Below are positions 36,655-48,800 of a stretch of 64,000 nucleotides of DNA, one piece after another. Position numbers and translations under genes: made by a program. The notes beneath the pieces are model-generated. The model was not told the origin of the DNA. It was given only the letters and a program-made list of their open reading frames with translations, and made no database searches. Every line of letters begins with the position of its first letter. Within the stretch, counting starts at the first letter, position 1. Source of the stretch: Pagrus major (Eukaryota > Chordata > Actinopteri > Spariformes > Sparidae); assembly GCF_040436345.1 (NCBI RefSeq), contig NC_133224.1, positions 14,454,703 to 14,518,702 of the forward strand, written 5' to 3'.

Positions 36655-37175
36655 CGAGACAGTGTTGTATAAAGTACCAAAAGTCATACAAAGTCAGTAA
36701 AAGTAAGGATATTGTGTTAAAATATTAAAATGGAAAGTCATCCATACAAATATTACTATAGTATGTATCTGTATTAAATGTACTTGAGTATCAAAGTAGC
36801 CTAAAAGTGAACATAAATTGTGCATTATTTTACATGTATGTATATTCTGTATACTATTGGTTGACTGATTATCAGCCTGTCCAATTATCAGATCTGATAT
36901 TCAGCATTTTCTGATTATCAATCGCCTGCGTCAATTGCCAATAAAATACATTTTCAAATGTGTTACTATGGCTCTGATGCGGCATGCAGTCTGCAAAGTA
37001 ACTAGCAACTAATGTAAATTAAACAAGTGTGACTAAAAAGTACTATATTTGCCTCCATAATGTAGTGGAGTGGAAGTATAAAGTAGCAGATGATAGAAAT
37101 ACTAAAAGTACAAGTACCTCAAAAATGTACTTATGTGCAGCACTTGAGTAAATCTATTTAGTTACATTCCTTCAG
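36655..37175. repeat. High-copy 'agtacaagtacctcaaaa' repeat with a nested repeat
   Basis: Both ends are rich in aaagtac words (aaagtaccaaaagtc; aaatactaaaagtacaagta, cctcaaaaatgtacttatg), typical of the same fish family as the fragment at 2791. The centre (about 36850-37020) is a piece of the ggtcgactgatat family in reverse (ttggttgactgattatcagc, ggctctgatgcggcatgcag), suggesting nesting. Confidence 0.55.
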
Positions 37176-37353
37176 CCTGACATGGGTCTATGTTTTTTAA
37201 AGCTTAATTACAACTTCTGGGATTTAAAATATCATTACAAAAAGTTGAATCAAACATTTATACATTCTTATTTCAATTCTTTCTATGTGCACTGAATCCC
37301 TGGGATTCATGTGGGGTGTCTGTGCACATCTACTGGAAGTCCATATTAAATAT

Positions 37354-37571
37354 TTAAAGGGGCGCTATGTAGTTTTAGAAAAGCAATTCAAACTGAGAAT
37401 TGTATAGAGCTGTATAAATTGTGTTGTCCTTTAAGGTCAGTTTGTTTATTCAGTCATGAAAACAAAGAGTTTGTTTATTTAGTTTGATTAGGCAGAAAAA
37501 AAAATCAGCCAATGAAGATCTTTCTCTGCTCTTTAGCATTTATTCAACAAAACTACACAATGCTCCTTTAA
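37354..37571 (+). mobile_element. 218-bp TTAA-flanked MITE
   Basis: Left end TTAAAGGGGCGCTATGTAG; right end, reverse-complemented, TTAAAGGAGCATTGTGTAG. The 19-bp terminal inverted repeats have few mismatches and the ends include TTAA, the target word of piggyBac-like elements. The body (ataaattgtgttgtccttta, aggtcagtttgtttattcag, catgaaaacaaagag) recurs at 62235-62545. No coding capacity. Confidence 0.85.
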
Positions 37572-38268
37572 TGATTGCTCTGGGCCTGATTGAAAAAAAG
37601 CTCTAACAAAGATTAGCCCAGCTAAAGGAAATATTTGTGCTCAGCTGTATTCCTATCAGACGGCCTTTAATTAGGAGCCTTGCTCTAAGTACTTCCCTCT
37701 CAGGTGTTAGTTCTGACAGGTGTGCCAGGAGCTGAGGCTCAGCAGTGTATTCAGTGAGGATGTTGATTGAGCCCAAAGCACATTAATGTCTTCACTGAAT
37801 GGGACAGTGAAGAAGTTACAGTCAGTAAACAAGAGGAGAGTACACGAAGGAGACAGCAGAGAGGGGAGGACCAGGAGGACTCTGGTGTCTCACACAGCCC
37901 CGCCACAGTCGCTGAGCCACACTGGACTCCAACACATCCACAGAGCTGATCGTTATCACAGCCACGAACCGGATTGGTCCAGCCCGGTCCCCCACGCGGA
38001 CGTGATTGGCCGCTCGAGACACACCTGTGACGTTGAGCTCGTGCACACCTGATGCTCATCTGCGTGAAGGCGGGAGGACCGAGGCGGTTTAAAAGACACA
38101 CGGACAGCAGCGGGTCTGCACACGTGTCTCCTGAGCTGAACAGAACAGCGGCAGTGTTCGGGTCCATGCCGCTCTGAGAACACACGGTGTCACAGGGAGA
38201 CTGCAGGCTGCCTCCGGCTCCACACAACACCAGCTACTCTCCGTCCGTCCGTCTGTCTGTGTGCCACC
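37572..38268 (+). promoter_or_regulatory. cth1: cth1 promoter and 5' UTR
   Basis: CpG-rich from about 37900. Two inverted CCAAT boxes (ATTGG at 37973-37977 and 38005-38009), a CRE-like TGACG at 38028, CACCTG E-boxes near 38023 and 38046, and a TATA-like TTTAAAA at 38088-38094. This spacing would put transcription start near 38120 with a 5' UTR of about 150 bases. The start codon context is GCCACCATG, a perfect Kozak match. Factor binding is inferred from motifs only. Confidence 0.5.
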
Positions 38269-40407
38269 ATGTTTGAGGTAGGTCCAGTACATTGTTCATG
38301 TAGGTGGTGCTTTTAAATGAGTTTTCCAACATCACAGCTAATGAGACAAATGAGTGTGTCCATTTCCTGCATGCTGCTCCAGCTGTAGGCTGTGGGTATG
38401 AAATAATCAGTACACTAGATGAATTTAATAGGCAGACTGACTGACTGAAGCTTTTATCAAAGGAATGCTTCTACTGTTACTGACATCTGTAAAGCAACCA
38501 AACATCCTCTGCTCTGGTTTGTCCAATGGCCATTTTTGCTGCTTTAATTTTTATATCATTTTTCCATTTAATACCTGAGGTTTTGGACTATTGAGCCACA
38601 ACAATTTAGAATGCCACATGTATTTGTCATTCTGTGGCTTAACTGTTAAAGAAGAAACGATATATGATGGATTCTCATCAGATGCAGCCTTTTCCTCATA
38701 TTGCCCTGTTAGCTCATGATGTCCAATAAAGCCACACTGTAGTAAATGGTGACAAAGCATGTGTGGTTGCAGTCAGATGTGCTATGTGAGCTTGATGCTG
38801 TATGGCACTGAACCCTTGCAGATTACAGGTTTTCCAATGGTTGAAATATGAAGCGGAGTAACATTAGGAGAGAACTTTTTTTTTTTCTTAAGTTTAATTA
38901 AAGTGTGTTAACAGCTGCTGGAGTCCTACTGCATATGTGGAAAAAGTAGTGTAAAGTATTTTGTGGCTCCAGAGAAAGCTGTATGTAATCTCATAAATTA
39001 CCCCCAGTGATGTCACTAAATTGCATTGTGGGTAATGTAGGCACAAGATTTTGAAAAGCAGTCTACTGGTCTAACATTACACTCCTGTAACACTGGACTC
39101 CTTATGGACAGTTTAAAAACAACTGATCTAAATGGATACAGAAGAGATGTCGCCTTAATTCCACTCTTTGAAAACCTGGTGCCTACATTACCCATGATGC
39201 AACTTAATCACTGAGTGACATCACTGGAGGAAGTATATCAGATTCATGCAGCTTCCTCTGGAGCCACAAAGGGCTTTATACTATTCACATGCAGTAGCAC
39301 TCCACCTGTAAACAGTTTAATGTGTCCAGTTGATGGAGTTGCCCTTTGAAGAAGCTATAAGCTGGAACAGATGCCAGCAAGGAGATGAGGTCAATTATTG
39401 TGTCATGCTGACCTCAAATGATTTTTTTTTTTTTTCATTTTCAGACTAGTGGGGATGACTTGTTCCTGCCTTCCTACCAAGATGAGGAGATGGTGGACAA
39501 CCTGCTGTCCAGCGAGGAGTCAGATGGAGACGGTGGCAGTGGAGTCACTCTCGCTAAGGCGCTGCTCCCCCTGGTAGAGTCCTCCTCCCCTCCCCTCATC
39601 CCCTGGGTCTGCTCCACCCGCTACAAGACGGAGCTCTGCACCAGCTACTCTGCTACTGGTTTCTGCAAATACGCTGAGCGCTGCCAGTTTGCCCACGGCC
39701 TCCATGAGCTCCATGTTCCCTTCCGCCACCCAAAGTACAAGACGGAGTTGTGTCGCAGCTACCACACTACTGGCTACTGCTACTATGGCAGCCGCTGCCT
39801 CTTCGTCCACAATGCCACTGAGCAGCGGCCCGCCCAGCGCCGTCGCAGGAATGTTCCCTGTCGCACCTTCCGGTCCTTTGGCGTTTGTCCCTTTGGCACA
39901 CGCTGTAACTTCCTGCATGTTGAGGGAAGTGACGTCGCCAGCGTTCTGGAGTCACCGGATGTTGATGAGAAGACGAAGCCTGTTCCTAGCCCCCAGCTCC
40001 AACCACAGACCAGGGAGTGGAAGCCACGTGGAGCTCTGTGCCGCACCTTCAGCTCCTTTGGTTTCTGCCTGTACGGAACACGTTGTCGCTTCCAGCACGG
40101 CCTCCCCAGCAAGATCAAAACAGCCAACCAGACCCACGGAGGCTCCTTCTACCCTCAGCCGTCCCCTGGAAGTTCAGGTTTACCTTCCCCTTCCTCCCCC
40201 TTCACAGCCAGCTCACCTAACTCCTCAACCTCCTCCTCTCCTCCATCAACCTCTCCTCTCGCCACCCCGCCTGCAGAGGCCACAGCCCACAATGCCTTCA
40301 CCTTCTCCAGTCAGCACCTGAGTGACCTGCTGCTGCCGCTGGCCCTCCACCTGCAGCAGCTGGAGAGTACCAAGGCCCAGGAGATCTGGGACAACAGGGG
40401 GCTTTAA
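38269..40407 (+). CDS. cth1: CTH1-type protein with four CCCH zinc fingers, complete
   Basis: Two coding exons, 38269-38277 (Met-Phe-Glu) and 39445-40407 (TAA), 323 aa. The intron falls right after codon 3, much like the short first exon of the TTP/ZFP36 family. Four C-x8-C-x5-C-x3-H fingers: C68-C77-C83-H87, C106-C115-C121-H125, C142-C151-C157-H161 and C202-C211-C217-H221. Fingers 1 and 2 carry the TTP-type lead-in YKTEL and an 18-residue linker and should bind AU-rich RNA. Fingers 3 and 4 have PCRTF and LCRTF instead. The C-terminal third is Ser/Pro/Thr-rich. Four fingers of this kind are known from the fish gene cth1, an early-embryo relative of TTP, which favours that name over zfp36 or zfp36l1. 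mRNA destabilisation is inferred from the family. Confidence 0.93.
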
Positions 40408-40790
40408 GTAGATGTTGTCGTAGTTATGAACCAGCATCAGCACTCAACATTACAACTCAATTATTTTCTGTGTATAGTTTTTTGTTTTGAACCCTTTCCC
40501 TAGGGATTTTTATTTTTTTTTTAAATTGAAATTGTTTGAATTGAGAGCTTGTGTCAGCAGGTCGAGCAGGCCTTGAGCTGTTCAGTTGTAGGCCACACAG
40601 TCTATATTAGGCCTCAGGCCTAATAGGTCTGTACAGGTGGTCAGTGGTCTCAAACACTACAGCTATGTGTAGCTATGATTGTAATTTAAATTTTTTAAGT
40701 ATTGTAAATATATTAATGAACTTTAGTAAATGAAATGTCTGACAGCATCATGAATAAACAATTTTTAAATCTCTAACCTTGTCGTGGTTT
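40408..40790 (+). other. cth1: cth1 3' UTR with poly(A) signal
   Basis: T-rich non-coding sequence (long T run near 40505-40522) with AATAAA at 40753-40758, followed by a TG/T-rich stretch (cttgtcgtggttttaatg). This gives a compact 3' UTR of about 0.37 kb. Confidence 0.75.
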
Positions 40791-42420
40791 TAATGATTTT
40801 ATTGCTCTCAGCACTACTGTTTTACATGTTAGAACATGGAGGGTTTGCTCAGAGCATCATGGCCACAGTGTCAAGTGAACAGAAGTATAAATGTTTCAAG
40901 TGACTGAATAAAGTTGGTATTAGAGACAAGCGGGTGAACGGGACTGTAAAGGCTACATGATCATTCACTTGGTTCAATTACAGGAAGTCATAAAGATGAA
41001 GCATATATTTTAGTGTGTCTACAGAAAAAATGGCTTTCCCAGTTTGGTGTGAAAGAACTCGACTGGCTGGGACAGAGCGCTGACCTCACACTCCTGGGAT
41101 GAACTGGAACACCAACTGTGAGCCAGACCTTGACCCAGCATCACCTCGCTAATGCTTTTGTCTGACAGGAAATTCCTGCAGCCAGGTTCAACAGCTGGTG
41201 GAAAGCCTAGAATCAGGAGTGGAGTTTAAAAGCACAACTTTAGAAAGTGAGACAAATCATGCTTAATGTTCACAGCAGGGAGGGGATTGCACCAACTTTT
41301 TCAAAGTTTCCCCAGACCACCCCTTCATTCAGCCTGTGTCTGACTGCTATACAATGAACCAATCCCTGTCTACCAATGCTCTTCAATCGACCAATCACAG
41401 GTCTTTCCCTCCTGGCGCGTCACTAGCAGACGGAAACGTAAACATGAAGTGTTAGCGTAGTCAAGTTAGCCGGAATGAAACCGGATATTGTGGGTTTTGT
41501 CAAAACTGTTTAGTTTTTTTCCTACCGACTCCTCCGTGGTGTATTTCACTTTGATCATGTAGCATCCTGTTCAAGAACAGGCTCGCCGGTGATATTTTAC
41601 TTTGAAGGATTTCCGGATGTCGTTGCTCTTGCTTGCTAACCTGATACTATTAATGGAGCTCGTTGAGTAGAGACGAGCTACGTCGATGTAACATGAACTA
41701 TCCCACTGTCTACTGAGATACCCAACCTTGGCTCGTTCTACTTCCAAAGGTAAAGTCTGTTTAAAGTATTTAAGCTCTTACGTTGTATTTTCTCTGTGGT
41801 TCTTCGACGGCCTGCTGCTTGAATGTGATGTGTTTGGAGCTAGCTGCAGTCGGTAACGCGCTGCTACAGGCTCGTAACGTTGTTCGGTTGTTTCACTATT
41901 TTATTATCTAAATGATACAGTGACAGACTGTGTAATATAGATAATGGTGGCGCTGGCTGTATTTGCATCACAATAACTAATAATATGTTTTTGCTTTAGT
42001 CACTTTGAAATCGTATGTTCCAGCTGATGACGGAATACAGTTTGCATTTTGTTAGCATTCTAGACCGCGGGTCCGCTCTGTTCCAAATCCCATTGGAAAA
42101 TTTGGTAATTAAACCATTCTTGGCGCATTGTCACCAATACATAACGTATGCACCGGAAGGCAAGTCCTGCAGCGAATCTAATATGTGTTATAACAAATTC
42201 GGGGTATAGCTGATCCACCAAGTACGACCATTTTAATAACATATTCTTAATCCAAGCTTTAAAACACCAGCTCTATGGGCTATGTCGTACGGGGCATCCG
42301 AACTTCTGGGAAATCTGTCGAGCTCCACGCTGGCTTTTTGCCGGTTTTGTTTGACGACGCAAAAGTACGTGTTAAAGTAAGGTGCTTCTCCTTGCCAGCT
42401 TCTGGGTGCTCGCCGTGAGC
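40791..42420 (+). promoter_or_regulatory. taf6l: cth1 to taf6l spacer and taf6l promoter region
   Basis: No gene was recognised. From about 41400 the sequence becomes CpG-rich and includes tcctggcgcgtcac and several ttagcc words. A stretch ending ccaaag|gtaaagt near 41750 could be a non-coding first exon with a splice donor, but this is a guess. The taf6l ATG at 42421 has A at -3 and G at +4; in-frame sequence upstream offers no earlier ATG. Confidence 0.45.
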
Positions 42421-42831
42421 ATGGCGGACCGGGAGGAGCGCCGCTTCGCCGAGGTCTCCCGGGAGTCTGTCAAACTCGTGGCCGAGGGTGCAGGCGTGGA
42501 GCTGGGCGACGATGTGGCCGCTCTGCTGGCTGAGGACGTGTGTTACCGGCTCAGGGAGGCGACACAGGTCAGTGCTGCTTGGCTACACGTTACAGTTTTA
42601 CTCCACCATACATACAGTGTGTCTGAGGAGGAAACACACATATCATTATCTAGTATCACATCATTATTGCTGAATGGAAGTGTGACACATGCAGTGTTGA
42701 TGTGTTGTTCTGGCCCAACACAGAGCAGCTCTCAGTTTATGAGACATGCCAAGAGGAGGAAGCTGACAGTGGAGGACTTCAACAGAGCTCTGCGCTGGAG
42801 CAATGTGGAGGTGACAATCAGTGTTGTAATG

Positions 42832-42893
<62 letters not shown>

Positions 42894-45800
42894 GAATACC
42901 AGGTTAAGGCAGTGCGACCTGACTTTACAGAAAGCTGCACCACAGCGTAAGGCCTTTCGCTGGATCTATTGTGGTGCATATTCCAGCACCTTGGACACCT
43001 TGGCAGTGGTGTGATTATCATACAAGGTACAAGCTAATTTATCTGTCATTATATAACACAGGGTTGCTTAATGAAATTAAAGTTTGTAAACATGCTACAC
43101 AAATTACAGAATATTTGTGCAGTTATGTCAGCAGCAGCAACAAGATGGTGACAATAATGTGGTTGACATCTTCATATTAGAAGTTCAACATCAGAGTCCA
43201 GCTTTAGTCCTGCGCTGAACAAGGAGTCCGCCCATTGAGTGCAACAGCTTGATCCAAGATGTTGTGGTGGAGACAGGTCTCCGTGGGCACAAAAGTCTCT
43301 GATTTCACATAACGTAGTCCCATTTTGTCAATTTCCTTTTCCTGTGACAGGACATTAGCCAGGAGCAGCCTTAAACCAAGCTGAATTAACATGGCTCTTA
43401 TTCTGACTCTCTTCCTACCTGGTCTGGCTGGTCAGGATGGACTGAAAGACACCGTGGGCCATGATGGTCTCAAAGTCTGCTTCTCTTAATCCAAAACCCC
43501 TGCTTTCTTCTCTAATGATGATGACAGTATTTCTGCCATAAGCATGTTTCAGCAATAAAGCCAAAAAAATCGGTTAAAAAAAACAAAAATGTAGCATAAT
43601 TTGGAGAAGCTACTGGTCACTGCATCTACATGCACCGCCACTGCCATGTAAACGTCACAAAAAACAAATACATTGAATTATATTCTAATTTCTTGTATGT
43701 ATGTATGTACATTTGGCAATAAATACGCAAATTTATTGTAGTTTTCAAGTACAAAAGCCCAATCATGCAGGAAGACTTCAGTCTTCAATAATATGTTTGA
43801 GTTAATTTGTTACCCAAAAAAACATTCCCAGTCACAGGCGTTTTGTACAGGCTGTTTGGCATCAATCTAAAGCAGCTGGGCTAAATGCCTCTGTAACACA
43901 AGGATGAAAAACATGAAGGAACGAAACAAGTTCTCTCACTGATGATCGGATGTCTTTCCTCTTCTCATAGATAAATGGGCCTAAATAAGTACATATTGTG
44001 CATACAGTTGATGGTATTGATGCACAATACAATGGCTATACAGTGTAATACTTTATAACTACAGTTTAAATAAGTGCTATTGAAAGTCCAAGCTGCCTCT
44101 CAAAAAGATCTCTTCTGTCTAGGTGGCATTGCACACACAGTTCACAGGTCCAGCAGCAAACAGGAAGTCAGTGCTGAGTCTCAGGAAAGCCAAAATATTG
44201 TTATAGTCCACAGATTATAGTAGGGCATTCCCATCCTCTTACCTGCTGGTGCTATAGGTTGCTTTTTGTTTAGTCCATTAGAAGGTAGTGTCTCAGCCTG
44301 CCGCCTGATCAATATTAAGGTGATACCAGTGAAGTTAGTTTCCTTTTTCTTTTCTTTTTTTATTTAAAAAAAAAAGCTGGTTCCAAGATTTGGTAGCTGC
44401 CATACCCCAGTTGACACCTGTGTCATTCAGACAGGACATGAACATGCTCCAGCAGTCTCTGCCTACAGCTTTTTTGTCTCTGTGTGCTCATCAGGCCATT
44501 TGTGGCTATGGGGCCCAGGACGCTCTTCCCTTCCGTTCAGTCAAAGAAGGAGAGCTTTTCTTCATCGAGGATCGGGACATCAACCTGGTTGAGTTGGCTC
44601 TGGCCACCAACATTCCCAAGGGTTGTGCTGAGACCATGGTGCGAGGTATGACCCACCACACTGTCGTTACCCACTGACAGATCATGATTCAGGTCTTTTA
44701 AATCAGAGGTATCCATTGATGATAATTTCTCCTGTTTTCTTCTCCTGTCAGTGAATGTGTCGTACCTGGATGGGAAAGGTAACCTGGAGCCTCAGGGCAC
44801 AGGTAAGACTCGGCCACATTATGATTATTAGGCTCAGCACACAATAGGCCATGTTGCTTCTTTATTAATTTTCAAGGAAATGAGTGTAAAGAGGCCAAAA
44901 TTCCTTATTTATAGAGTAATATAAAGGGTTCACTGTTCAACCTTGTGAAAGTCACTGGTGCATGTTCACATTAATTGTAAAGAGATGTAGTGTAGTTGAA
45001 CATTATGCAACTTTTGATTGGCTGACACTAAACGATTAATTGTGAATATATTGACAAACTGATGTATTAACACACTCAGAGCTGCGTACAACACAGAACA
45101 TGGAGGTCGGGTTCAGTTCGAAGTTTTCAAAGAAGAGAAATCCTTTTAGAATCGGATTTGGCTTCTATTGCTAACGCATGCTAAATGAATTTTACTGAGC
45201 AAGCTGATACTGATGCAAGTAGAGCATGCAAAACTATCATCACCTGACCTTATGATAACACTAATAACTTTATAATAACCATCATGAAGAAATGGTAAAC
45301 AGATAGTTAATTAAACTTAAGTTAATAGTTATTTGACTGTCAACAAACAATGAAATGCTTTAATAAACCATTTATTAAGCAATTGTTAAGGTTTATAAAC
45401 ATCACTTATAACTGACTGATTATAATGACTGCCTATATAATGTTTCTAGATGACCACCACAGTATTTCTTAATTATTTCCGAAGTTTAATTACCATCCCT
45501 TGCAGCTTTACAAGAAACAATTGTTTCAATGTTTGTTTACAGTGAATTATTATTACTATTAATCAAAGTTTAATTAACTATCCACCTTATTTCTATTCCC
45601 CATGATACCTTGTGCGAATTATGGGTGCGACCTCTGGTTCGTCCTCATGGAACCTATAAAATAGCTTCCTTGCGTGTCCTGTCACTTGGCGTTTTCCATG
45701 GTAACAGGAAGCTAGTAAGGAGCTAGGAAGTCTTAGTGCAATTGGCACGTACTTTTTCACTCTTGTGCTTGTTCCACCAAGCCCCAGAAATATAACACAC

Positions 45801-48800
45801 ACATTCCTGAAGAGACTTGTTGAGGAAATGTATCATTTATTAATGATGGTTATCATACAGTGTTGCCACCTTCATCACTCACTAAACGCTAATAGCTCAT
45901 ACTGCATTCTGAGCCGACAGAACAGTGATTTTTTTTTTTTTTTTTTTTTTAAAAGATCAGTATTCATCTTGGGATATTGAACATTTTCAGCCAACAATTT
46001 GTGCAGTTTAGACACAAAAACAACTAACTTTGATCCCTGTATAACTGTACAGTGACCCTTGAATTTTATCCAGAGAATATAATAATTTTTTTAATTAGTG
46101 AGGCCTGATTATACATGACTTCTGCCTCTGAATGCGTATCAGTGTAACCCTGATGGAGGGTTTCAGTGTTTGTGCCTCAGTTGTCGACTGTTGACCCGTC
46201 ACAGTTCCCACAGCAGTGCAGTCTCTGTCAGACGACCTGTTGAAGTACTACCAGCAGATCACACGGGCCATCCTGGGAGAGGACCCCCACCTTATGAAGG
46301 TAGACTGCCGATGAACACAGGCAGACATTCTCTGTGGCTAGACAACGTGTTCTTTCTTACCTGTTTCTTCTGTGTGTTTCAGGTGGCTCTGCTGGACCTC
46401 CAGTCCAACTCCAAGATCGCTGCGCTCCTGCCGTACTTTGTTTATGTCATCAGTGGGGTGTGTTTGTCCTGTGATCTTGTTCCTACAAGATCTTTTTACC
46501 ATTTAACTTTGAAACAAAGTTGGAATCCAAATGTATATTATTCACTTTTAGATGTAAAATGTGCAAAAACATGTTCTCAGGTTTCACAATTCTGTTTTAA
46601 TATTCACTTTTGTATTTACATTACGTACACTGCGCGATCTCTTTACCTGATTGACTGTGTGGCTGTTTGTGTCCAGGTGAAGTCAGTTAGCCATGACCTG
46701 GAGCAGCTCAACAGGCTTCTCCACATGGTGAAGAGCCTGGTCCAGAACCCCTACCTGTACCTGGGCTCATACGTGCGCAGCCTGGTCTCCAGTGTCATGT
46801 ACTGCATCTTGGAGCCGCTGGCTGCCTCCATCAACCCGCTCAATGACCACTGGACCCTCAGGGACTACGCAGCCCTGCTCCTCAGCCACATCTTCTGGTG
46901 AGTAAAATAATGAATGATCTATTAGTCGATCAACAGAAAATGAATCAAGAACAAGTTTATTTGTTTAGATTGCATATTTTAAGCATGAACCCTAACCATA
47001 CCTCAGACCAGCATCTCTGCTGTGGGGACTGTGTGCTTTTCTTGGTCTTATGTAACAGTAAAAGGGCTATCTTTGGGTTTTTAAGTTTTGGTTGGACAAT
47101 ACCAGACAGGTTACAGGTTTGTAGTAATTCTTTGGTCATTTTTTTAATGTTTTATACTAAAAAGGGTTGAATGCTTAAAAATGATCCAGGGGATTAATTG
47201 AGTGTGAAAATAATAATTTGTTACAACTCGATGAGACTTCATTACTGATTCCGAAATTTTGAATCTAAGCCCGAAATCTCTGTTTCATGTCAGTAGATGG
47301 GCATTGAGTTTTTGGATTCTGTTGATTCAAAACTTCATAGACAATTTATTCAAATGAATAGTTTTTTTTGCCACTTGCCAGTAGAGCAAATAAAAAAACA
47401 TACAACATCTGAAAAATTGTTACTCTTTAAATTTGTAACAGCAAACATGTCATCAAACAGATATTCACACATTCAGCAGACACAGAGCAACATTAGCAGT
47501 ATTTGAGTCAGGGTTCAGTCCACCTGGTGAATGTTAGTTCTTCTGTTATTATTGTGCTTCCTGTTCAGGACTCATGGGGATCTGGTGAGTGGCCTCTACC
47601 ATCAGATCCTGCTGTCGCTCCAGAAGGTTCTGTCTGACCCAGTGAGACCCCTCTGCTCCCACTATGGAGCTGTGGTTGGGCTTCATGCTCTGGGATGGAA
47701 GGTATACACATTTCTGCGAAACTCGATGTGAAATATTTAGTATTTTAGGCAACTGAAAGAGCTACACCAGAGACACATCCATTTCATTGTTCTAAATGAT
47801 TTTGATATTGTCTTCAGTATCCTGCCAGTCTGCGTCCTCTCCTCTCATGACCCCTCACTAATCTGTTTGAGATTAATCTCTGCTGCAGTAACCTCTGTGT
47901 GTTCTTGTCGGCAGGCTGTTGAGAGAGTGCTCTTCCCACACCTTCCTGCCTACTGGGCCAACCTCCAGGCTGTGTTGGATGACTACTCTGTTTCCAACGC
48001 CCAGGTCAAAGCAGATGGACATAAGGTCTATGGAGCCATCCTGGTCAGTATTGCAGGGGAGTCCTTACATACAGTGACCAATTGCAGAATGCCTTTTTGT
48101 TTTAGATTTTTGATGGACCTGCCATCCCTCATTTCAATCAAGCATCATTTTCAACTAGCACACAATTGAAGGATCATTTTTTGGTTTTTAGTAGCGGCAT
48201 AAGTGTACAGCGTATGAAAGTATAGAGTATAGTCTGCTTGGCCAATTTGTTCATTGTCTTATTCTATTATGAACACCCTGTGTAGTCTGGGTTGTATTAG
48301 GTCTGTAAGAGAATATGTCACAAGACCTACAGCCTTCTAGTATCTTCTTGAACAGTAGTTCCCAACGTCTTGGCTCGTCCCCATATAAAATGTGATTTAA
48401 CTATGTGAATGCCAAATCATTCAAAGACTTCTTTTGGTTTTCCTCATTTTTTAAAATATCTTTTAGAAGCCTGGCAAATGCTAATGATATTTTTCTTAAC
48501 AGAACAAAAATATATAGAAACATCTCAAAAGGATTTAATATTTTTAATAGAATTAATAAGTTGACATAAATGTTTGTTTTTCTCTACTGTGAAGACCCCT
48601 CTCTGGGCAGGCTGCCCTGCAACACAGGTTGGACACCACTGCCCTGCCAAGCTGCATTAATTAATTGATTAATTTCTTATTTTCCCACTTGATCAGTACA
48701 ACAGAGAGTTGAACCTACATCAACAACTTCACTGACATCTTTATGTAATTAATTAGCTAGTTGAAGAAGTTGCTGTTGGAGATAACTGGGTCTTGGTTGA

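Noticed and set aside
39520-40443. Several long minus-strand and alternative-frame open stretches across the cth1 exon (for example 39520-39918 and 39783-40127 minus, 39689-40321 plus).
   Set aside because: They are shadows of the GC-rich, strongly coding cth1 frame, which has four intact CCCH fingers. The antisense products are low-complexity and have no start or splice context.
42382-42420. In-frame extension upstream of the taf6l start.
   Set aside because: It begins at a non-ATG codon. The ATG at 42421 gives MADREERRF, equivalent to the human N-terminus.
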